In this document: piece by piece, positions 8,942-14,730 of the stretch | Layout: the number at the start of each line of letters is the position of its first letter | Position numbering within the stretch: position 1 is the stretch's first letter | From: Nostoc foliaceum FACHB-393 | GTDB lineage: Bacteria > Cyanobacteriota > Cyanobacteriia > Cyanobacteriales > Nostocaceae | Assembly: GCF_014698505.1 (NCBI RefSeq) | Contig: NZ_JACJTD010000002.1 | Location: 186,001-250,000, forward strand | Direction: 5' to 3' | DNA length: 64,000 nt | Position numbers and translations under genes: made by a program | Notes under the pieces: model-generated | What the model was told of the DNA's origin: nothing | Database searches by the model: none | The model's input: the letters and a program-made list of their open reading frames with translations, nothing else

Positions 8942-10513
8942 TTAAAAGCTGGCGTGTTTTCTCATAGCGGTATAGTGTCTTGCTGTTGTATTCATCTCAA
9001 TGACCAACTCTGTGCCTTGACCTAATTGAGAATTACACTTCAGTTTTCCTTGATGTTTTTCAACTATAATTTCCCGACTAATTGATAGTCCCAGTCCTTT
9101 CCCTTTTCCTACTGGTTTGGTGGTAAAAAATGGTTCAAATATCTGTCTTTGGATATGGGGAAGTATGCCTTTACCATTGTCAGAAATACGAATTATAACT
9201 TTGTGTTTTTTCCCTGTCCGTTTGTCATTTATCCAAGGTTCATTACTGTTGACCAATGATAAATGACTGCTAATAATTTCTGTCTGAATAAAAATTCTGG
9301 GAGCAAAGGAATAATCATGTTTCATCCTTTCTTCTAAAGCATCAATAGCATTAGTTAAGATGTTCATGAATACCTGATTTAGATCACCAGGGTAACATTC
9401 GATTAAGGGCAATTCCCCATAGTCTTTAATTACTTCAATACCTGATCTATCTGGTTGTTCTTTCAAACGATGCTGCAAAATCCTCAGAACACTATCAAGT
9501 CCTTTATGCAGGTCAACTTTTTTCATTTGACCTTCGTCAGAGGTTGAAAAATTCCGCAACGCGAAAACAATTTCTTTGACGCGCTCAGATCCGGCTCGCA
9601 TTGACCACAGCAATTTGAAAAAGTCTGTCTTCACGAAACCAAGGTCGAGGCGTTGCAGATGTAAGGCAATGACTGGGGCCGGTTTGGGATAGTAATGTTG
9701 GTAAAGTTCAATGATTCTGATTAAGTCTTCAGCATATTGACTCGCAGGATGGAGATTGCCGTAAATGAAGCTAACGGGGTTGTTAATTTCGTTAGCCATA
9801 TCTGCCACCAGTTGGCCGAGGTTAGCCATTTTCTGGTTCTGCAATAACTGCCTTTGGGTATATTTAAGTTCTTCGAGGGTAATTTCTAGCTGCTGTGATT
9901 TTTCCTTAACTTGGTCTTCGGTAGATTGGCGTTGGGTAATTTCTGTTTGGAGTTGTTCAAATAGTCGGTATTGTTGAATAGCGTAGGCGCAGCCCGTCGT
10001 AGACATCGCTTTATCCTGACTAATATCCTTGTGCGTCCCCGCCATCCGCACTGGTTTACCGAATTCATCCCACTGAAATACTTTGCCACAAGCCAGAATC
10101 CACTTCCACTCACCGGATTTAGTCAGCATTCGCAATTCGACTTCAAACACAGGTGTGCATCCCTGGAGATAATCGTGCAATGTCTGGCGAATTCTCGCTA
10201 AATCCCCTGGATGTACAAGTCGCTCAAAGGATGTATAATCATTATCAATTTCGTCTTCTTCATACCCCAGAATGCGCTTCCACTGGGGATCATAATAAGT
10301 TTTATCAGTTACCAGATTCCAATCCCACAACCCCAAGCCACTGGCTAATAATGCCATTTGTAAGGCGGCTTGTGAGCATTGGCAAGGATCTAAATCTTCT
10401 TGAGATAAGTCTTTTTGTCCTTTTTGCAGTGGCTGTGATTCTGGGAAACTCTGAGAATCTTGTACTGAAAGTAGAGCTTCCGATTTATGAGTAGCGGGTT
10501 CTTCGATATGCAT
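8942..10513 (-). CDS. PAS-domain histidine-kinase-like protein with Asn at the phospho-acceptor site
   Basis: The 523-residue soluble protein has a PAS/PAC sensor domain (about 52-165), a coiled coil (about 185-228), a dimerisation box (about 229-260) and an HATPase domain (about 340-510). N-box NQVFMNILTNAIDAL, G1 ISDNGKGI and G2 GKGKGLGLSIS are intact. The H-box reads VADMANEINNPVSFI, where related cyanobacterial kinases have VAGxAHEINNPVNFI. The acceptor His is therefore Asn241 (codon AAC at about 9791-9793 on the minus strand). The enzyme can probably bind ATP but cannot autophosphorylate at the normal site. A 29-bp dispersed repeat encodes residues 168-177. No response regulator is adjacent. 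Confidence 0.9.
   Translation of the reverse strand: MHIEEPATHKSEALLSVQDSQSFPESQPLQKGQKDLSQEDLDPCQCSQAALQMALLASGLGLWDWNLVTDKTYYDPQWKRILGYEEDEIDNDYTSFERLVHPGDLARIRQTLHDYLQGCTPVFEVELRMLTKSGEWKWILACGKVFQWDEFGKPVRMAGTHKDISQDKAMSTTGCAYAIQQYRLFEQLQTEITQRQSTEDQVKEKSQQLEITLEELKYTQRQLLQNQKMANLGQLVADMANEINNPVSFIYGNLHPASQYAEDLIRIIELYQHYYPKPAPVIALHLQRLDLGFVKTDFFKLLWSMRAGSERVKEIVFALRNFSTSDEGQMKKVDLHKGLDSVLRILQHRLKEQPDRSGIEVIKDYGELPLIECYPGDLNQVFMNILTNAIDALEERMKHDYSFAPRIFIQTEIISSHLSLVNSNEPWINDKRTGKKHKVIIRISDNGKGILPHIQRQIFEPFFTTKPVGKGKGLGLSISREIIVEKHQGKLKCNSQLGQGTELVIEMNTTARHYTAMRKHASF
9981..10009 (-). repeat. Small dispersed repeat, copy 1 (inside the PAS kinase gene)
   Basis: This 29-bp unit, read on the minus strand, begins GCGATGTCTACGACGGGC and continues TGCGCCTACGC. 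It matches copies at 12274-12302 and 24620-24648 inside genes and at 23974-24002 between genes. It adds about ten residues (AMSTTGCAYA) between the PAS domain and the coiled coil without breaking the frame. It resembles the SDR class of very small mobile elements described in Nostoc. Confidence 0.75.
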
Positions 10514-11009
10514 AGCTGCTGGTACGATGAGGAAGATGTCCTGTAGCTCTTTCTACGCTGTCTTAGCACCCTGACGATCCAGTTATGGACAGTACTTTTG
10601 TTAACAAATCGTCTACTTGGTTGATTAGGCTGTAACTTAGGTCAGAGATATATCAGCCCATATCATTAATTTGGATGGAATTGAGAAAAAGGTAAACGGA
10701 CGAATGTAACCTCTGTTGCGATCGCCGTGGCCATTTTAAAAAAAAATCGCTACATTGTGTGCATCTATATTCTAAGATATGTCTAAAAAAAGTAGTTCAA
10801 ATCACATATAATCACCTAAAAAGTCGAAAAATTTTGTAAAAAAAATTCTATGATTAATTCATGTCAAATATTTTAGGATACAAATAAATTGTCAATCCTT
10901 GTTTGTAGCTTTTTGGGAAAGGGCTGGCTGCTATCCATAGAAGGCAGGCTACATTGAGTTCCAAAGAATAATGGTGTGAGAAAATTTCATGCTTTAGAGC
11001 CGATGAGTA
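10514..11009. other. Intergenic region between divergent signalling genes
   Basis: These 496 bp hold no open frame I can support. They are AT-rich towards the right and must contain the promoters of the PAS kinase (left) and the AAA protein (right). One HIP1-like GCGATCGC lies near 10718. I see no clear operator or terminator. Confidence 0.5.
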
Positions 11010-12398
11010 ATGACTATAGATGAAGTAGTATTGCTACTAAAAGCCAGTCAAGCAACCGGTTTAACGACACTTCAAGAGATCATATTGCGTTCTTCGTGGG
11101 AAGGAAAAACCTACACGAATATAGTCTGTGAAGCTCACTACGACGAGGAACATGTCAGGAAAATTGCTGCTCATTTATGGCAATTGCTGAGTGATTTTTG
11201 CAAAGAACCTATAAATAAATCAAACTTCCGCCAGACTGTAGAAAATCATCGTCTTAGTAAAACACATCAGCAGTTAGTTAAGGAATTCAACAAAGCAGCC
11301 ACGGCTATATCCTTAGAATTTCCTAGTGGGTCAGTATCCCTTAATTCCAGATTTTACATCCCTCGTCCGCCAATTGAGGAACTCGCCTACGCAGAAATGG
11401 CTGAACCTGGGAGTCTCATCTGCATCAAAGCACCCAAGAAGATGGGGAAAAACTCTCTGATTTTGCGGTTGCTTACACGCGCTAACAATCAAGGTTTTAG
11501 TACTGTAACGTTGGATTTTCAGCAAGTAGATAAAGCAATATTTGCCAGTTTAGATAAATTTTTGCGCTGGTTCTGTATCAACGTGAGTCGGGAATTACAG
11601 CTAGAACCAAAACTCAATGATTATTGGGATGAAGATATGGGTAGCAAGGTGAGTTGTTCTATCTATTTCCAACAGTATTTACTCTCTGCGCTGGAAACTC
11701 CCCTTGTGTTGGTAATGGATGGAGTGGATTGGCTGTATGAGTATGAGGAAATTGTTGGAGAATTGTTACTATTGGTGCGATCGTGGCATGAACGAGCCAA
11801 AGGGGTAGAAATTTGGCAAAAACTGCGCCTAGTTCTGGTTTATTCAATGGAAAATCTTGTTCCTATAAAACTGACTCAATCACCATTTAATATTGGTTTG
11901 CCTATTAAGTTACCTCCCTTTACAAAAGAACAGGTACAGGATTTAGCAGTACGTCACGGCTTGGATTGGACAGATAGTAAAAACGTCGAGAGTTTGATGG
12001 CAATAGTGGGGGGATATCCTTATTTGGTGCGCTTGGCATTATATCACCTTGTGGGTAAAGGAGGACTAGAAGGGGATTTAGAACAGCTATTGCAACAAGC
12101 ACCCACAGAAGCAGGAATTTATCACGAGTATTTAAGGCAGTTTGTATTAGTGCTACGAGATGAGCCAGAATTGCAAGATGCTTTTTATGAGGTAATTAAC
12201 ACTACAAATTATGTGCAATTAGAGCCAGCATTGGCATGTAAATTACAGAGTATGGGGCTAATTAATTTAGAAGGCGATGTCTACGACGGGCTACGCCTAC
12301 GCAGTACTGTTGCTTGTGAATTATATCGGTTATATTTCCGACAATATTTGAATAAAAGTGAGAGTTTAAATGATAATTGTGTTGAACAGTTGTTTTAA
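11010..12398 (+). CDS. vMAP-type HTH plus AAA-like (AAA_35) ATPase-fold protein
   Basis: The 462-residue protein begins with the helical domain common to cyanobacterial vWA-MoxR-associated conflict proteins (TTLQEIILRSSWEGKTYTNI ... LWQLLSDF ... INKSNFRQT, about 18-78). An AAA-like NTPase of the AAA_35 type follows (about 115-400). The P-loop reads IKAPKKMGKNSLIL (about 139-152). The usual GPxxMGKTSL has lost the first Gly and has Asn at the Thr position after the Lys. Walker B is LVLVMDGVDWL. A dispersed repeat encodes part of the C-terminus (GDVYDGLRLRS). It is likely a regulator or sensor in a conflict or signalling system. No vWA or MoxR gene is adjacent. Confidence 0.82.
   Translation: MTIDEVVLLLKASQATGLTTLQEIILRSSWEGKTYTNIVCEAHYDEEHVRKIAAHLWQLLSDFCKEPINKSNFRQTVENHRLSKTHQQLVKEFNKAATAISLEFPSGSVSLNSRFYIPRPPIEELAYAEMAEPGSLICIKAPKKMGKNSLILRLLTRANNQGFSTVTLDFQQVDKAIFASLDKFLRWFCINVSRELQLEPKLNDYWDEDMGSKVSCSIYFQQYLLSALETPLVLVMDGVDWLYEYEEIVGELLLLVRSWHERAKGVEIWQKLRLVLVYSMENLVPIKLTQSPFNIGLPIKLPPFTKEQVQDLAVRHGLDWTDSKNVESLMAIVGGYPYLVRLALYHLVGKGGLEGDLEQLLQQAPTEAGIYHEYLRQFVLVLRDEPELQDAFYEVINTTNYVQLEPALACKLQSMGLINLEGDVYDGLRLRSTVACELYRLYFRQYLNKSESLNDNCVEQLF
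12274..12302 (+). repeat. Small dispersed repeat, copy 2 (inside the AAA gene)
   Basis: This 29-bp copy starts GCGATGTCTACGACGGGC and ends TACGCCTACGC. It sits near the 3' end of the AAA gene in sense orientation but in a different reading frame from copies 1 and 5, giving GDVYDGLRLRS. Confidence 0.75.
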
Positions 12399-12502
12399 CT
12401 CTCAGTTTAGGCGTGGCTAGTGTTATTTCTGTAATATAAATTGAGTTTGCTAGTTTAGTTAATGCTTCTGAGGAAGCACTCTATTAACCAAAAAGAAAAA
12501 GA

Positions 12503-12531
12503 CGCAATGTCTACCACGGGCTACGCGATCG
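12503..12531 (+). repeat. Small dispersed repeat, diverged copy 3 (intergenic)
   Basis: A diverged copy begins GCAATGTCTACCACGGGC and runs into a GCGATCGC octamer. It lies between the AAA gene and the AbrB-type antitoxin gene. Confidence 0.5.
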
Positions 12532-12578
12532 CATCATAGTTTAATATAGAAGTTATCATCAAGTAAGGAACTTGAGTC

Positions 12579-12824
12579 ATGGCTAGTGCGATCATTACAA
12601 GCAAAGGACAAATAACTATTCCTCAAGAAATTAGGGATTATCTTAATCTGGATACTGGTAGCAAGGTTGATTTTTTCATAGATGAAAATGGAATAGTCAA
12701 ACTGATTCCCCTAAATGTTCCTATTCAAAGCTTATCAGGGCTTTTACACCGTCCGGGAATGAAAAGCGCAACTTTAGATGAAATGGAAGTAGCCATCCAA
12801 GAAGGTTCAAGTGATTGGACTTGA
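12579..12824 (+). CDS. AbrB/MazE-type antitoxin (VapB-like)
   Basis: The 81-residue protein starts with the swapped-hairpin DNA-binding fold: SAIITSKGQITIPQEIRDYLNLDTGSKVDFFIDENGIVKLIP (residues 3-45). The C-terminal part (GLLHRPGMKSATLDEMEVAIQEG) is the expected toxin-binding tail. It overlaps by 14 bp the start of a PIN-domain toxin gene that is broken, so this is an antitoxin whose toxin has decayed. Confidence 0.9.
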   Translation: MASAIITSKGQITIPQEIRDYLNLDTGSKVDFFIDENGIVKLIPLNVPIQSLSGLLHRPGMKSATLDEMEVAIQEGSSDWT

Positions 12825-13214
12825 TACAAATATTTTAGTGCGTTACTTGACCAAAGATGATGAAAAGCAGTGGAAGCAAGCTGCTGAAATCATCGAAAGG
12901 GGAGAGTAATGTGTAATGTGTAATGTTTTGTTGCTAATATAGTTCTCTGTGAATTAGTCTGGGTTTTGCGCGGGAACCCTTATCAATTTAGTAGAGAAGA
13001 AATTAGTAATACTATAGACTTGATGCTGCAATGTTCGGTGTTTGAGTTAGAAAATCGCTTTGTAGTTTATCAAGCATTATAGCGATTTAAGCAGGGAAGT
13101 GCAGATTTTTCTGACTATTTAATTGGTGCGATCGCTCAAGATTATGGTTGTAGTTCAACAGCAACTTTTGACAAAAAGCTGAGAAGCGAAAAGGGATTTG
13201 ATTTATTTGAGTAA
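12811..13214 (+). pseudogene. vapC-like PIN toxin pseudogene
   Basis: A GTG start at 12811 gives VIGLDTNILVRYLTKDD (first PIN Asp) and then a TAA at 12907. From about 12930 the gene continues in another frame with VANIVLCELVWVLRGN (PIN Glu), a TAG at 13080-13082 where Gln would be expected, DYLIGAIAQDYG and TFDKKL (last Asp motifs), ending at TAA 13212. Between the halves lies a 7-bp tandem repeat. Removing exactly two heptamers (14 bp) puts both halves in one frame, although the TAA would remain. The gene is clearly dead. Confidence 0.9.
12907..12925. repeat. Heptamer repeat (TAATGTG x2.7) within the vapC pseudogene
   Basis: TAATGTG occurs twice and is followed by TAATG. The repeat lies exactly at the frameshift of the PIN toxin gene, so its expansion explains the loss of frame. 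Confidence 0.8.
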
Positions 13215-13393
13215 GTGATTTCCTCCTTCTCTGAATAAATAAAAGCCATTTTGTTCTAAGTTAATTATTTAATTAGCTCTTTTCGTTTGATTGACACACT
13301 TAAACCTCTATAGAAATTTGTTCCAGCGAAGAACTACCTGCGTAGGCTCAATGATATACCAAAATGAATGCGTGAATTACTCTAATGAGTAAG

Positions 13394-13603
13394 CAAACTG
13401 GGATTTAAGAAAGTAAAACCTGCTTTTGTGTGTGGAAAACACTCAAATGTGAGATTAAAACCTGCTTTTGTGTGTGGAAAACACTAAAATGTTAGATTAA
13501 AACCTGCTTTTGGAGAAGTAAAAGCTGCTTTTGCTTGTGGAAAACACTAAAATGCGAGATTAAAAGCTGCTTTTGAGAAAAGAAAAGCTGCTTTTGCATA
13601 AGT
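13394..13603. repeat. Ten tandem units of strict 21-bp period
   Basis: Ten consecutive 21-mers fit without a single indel. Most start AAAAC or AAAAG, and six share the core AAAA(C/G)CTGCTTTTG. AAAA and TTTT tracts alternate about 10 bp apart, so A-tracts are in phase with the helix and the DNA should be curved. Read on the minus strand the units encode Gln/Leu-rich heptads (QKQLLIS type) from an ATG at 13599, broken by a stop after 35 codons. It lies in a 730-bp gap between the dead vapC and the DUF433 gene. Confidence 0.8.
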
Positions 13604-13687
13604 AATCAGGCATTTTTACTTAATTCAATATGAATTTAAGTCTAGGCGATATCTTTCCTTCGGAACGGTACGCGAATGCTAACGCGC

Positions 13688-13763
13688 TTTTCACTTTTAT
13701 GACTGTACGCTTTGTACAATACCTGTAAATTTGTATCCCCATGTAGTCTATTCTGGATTTGAG
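13688..13763. repeat. Direct repeat A, left copy
   Basis: About 76 bp here match 14655-14730 at roughly 80 percent by eye, including GTAGTCTATTCTGGATTT in both. The right copy covers the last codons (LNPE, stop) of the TIR-NB-ARC-TPR gene, so this copy is likely a remnant of the 3' end of a related gene. The two copies flank the DUF433/DUF5615 pair. Confidence 0.7.
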
Positions 13764-13769
13764 GCGGGG

Positions 13770-13798
13770 TGATGCCTGCGGCGGGCTACACCTACGTG
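13770..13798 (+). repeat. Small dispersed repeat, degenerate copy
   Basis: The stretch GATGCCTGCGGCGGGCTACA followed by CCTACG is a diverged copy of the 29-bp element found at 12274 and 24620. It lies next to direct repeat A in non-coding sequence. Confidence 0.45.
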
Positions 13799-13946
13799 TA
13801 GATTCGCACTCTACACAACGACACTGATGCACTCAGGATTTTAAAAGGCGATCGCTTATGGGTTTACAATCAAAAATAGAGCGCTAGGCTTTACAATATC
13901 ATCATTGCACCTCAGAGCGATGAAAAAGATTTTGGAGCGATCGTTT

Positions 13947-14177
13947 ATGTTAGGTCTGGAGAGAATTACATTTGACCCTAGCATTATGGCTGGACAAGCT
14001 TGCATTCGCGGGATGCGGATTCCAGTTTCTTTAGTGGTAAATTTGGTAGCTCATGGAAAGTCTATAGAAGAAATTTTAGAAGAATATCCTGATTTAGAAG
14101 CAGAAGATATTCGTCAATCTCTTCTTTATGCAGCGTGGTTGACTCAAGAACGGGTTTATACCTTCAAAAGTGCTTAA
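13947..14177 (+). CDS. DUF433 family antitoxin
   Basis: I chose ATG 13947 because GGAG lies nine bases upstream and the resulting 76 residues match the usual DUF433 length; upstream starts at 13920 or 13905 would only add non-family residues. The protein reads LERITFDPSIMAGQACIRGMRIPV and then VVNLVAHGKSIEEILEEYPDLEAEDIRQSLLYAAWL, the typical DUF433 winged-helix sequence. The PIN-like DUF5615 gene follows after 9 bp, forming a type II toxin-antitoxin pair. Confidence 0.92.
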   Translation: MLGLERITFDPSIMAGQACIRGMRIPVSLVVNLVAHGKSIEEILEEYPDLEAEDIRQSLLYAAWLTQERVYTFKSA

Positions 14178-14186
14178 CAAGTAATA

Positions 14187-14549
14187 ATGAAGTTTTTGGC
14201 AGATATGGGAATTTCACTACGCACTGTAACTTGGTTGCGTGGTGCTGGTTATGATGTAGTGCATTTGCGCGATGAAGGTTTGCAAAGACTACCAGATGAT
14301 GAGATTTTAATTAAAGCCCGTGCAGAAGGAAGAATTTTATTAACTATAGATTTAGATTTTGCCCAACTTTTAGCCGTGAGTGGGGAGAGTTTACCCAGTG
14401 TGATTTTGTTTAGGTTGGGGAACGAAAATTATGATGCAATTAATGAACGGTTGACGCAAGTTTTGAGTGAATGTCAGGAAGATTTAGAGTTAGGGGCAAT
14501 TATTTCTGTAAGTAATGAAACTTTCCGAGTGAGGCAATTGCCTATATAA
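14187..14549 (+). CDS. DUF5615 family PIN-like toxin
   Basis: The 120-residue protein has the Mut7-C/PIN-like pattern of DUF5615: FLADMGIS (first Asp), WLRGAGYDVVHLRDEGLQRLPDDEIL, then RILLTIDLDFAQLL (acidic LDxDF motif). It should be a ribonuclease toxin neutralised by the DUF433 protein encoded just upstream. All expected acidic residues appear present, so the pair may be functional. Confidence 0.9.
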   Translation: MKFLADMGISLRTVTWLRGAGYDVVHLRDEGLQRLPDDEILIKARAEGRILLTIDLDFAQLLAVSGESLPSVILFRLGNENYDAINERLTQVLSECQEDLELGAIISVSNETFRVRQLPI

Positions 14550-14654
14550 CAATACGCTTAGGTTAAGGCTAAAAACTAAAACTCGCGTAGATTGGGGAAC
14601 CTCATTCTACCTCAGAGTTCAGAACAGGAAAGGCCGAGTTAAAGCGATCGCCTT

Positions 14655-14730
14655 TTTCAGTTTTATCACAGTATGCTTTGCACAAAACCTTTAAATTTGT
14701 ATGCCTATGTAGTCTATTCTGGATTTAAGG
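14655..14730. repeat. Direct repeat A, right copy
   Basis: This copy overlaps the last five codons and stop of the TIR-NB-ARC-TPR gene and about 60 bp downstream of it. See the left copy at 13688-13763. The segment between the copies is about 0.9 kb and contains the toxin-antitoxin pair. Confidence 0.7.

Noticed and set aside
13620-13832. 70-codon minus-strand frame next to the 21-bp array
   Set aside because: It runs through direct repeat A and a dispersed repeat and shows no protein-like pattern.
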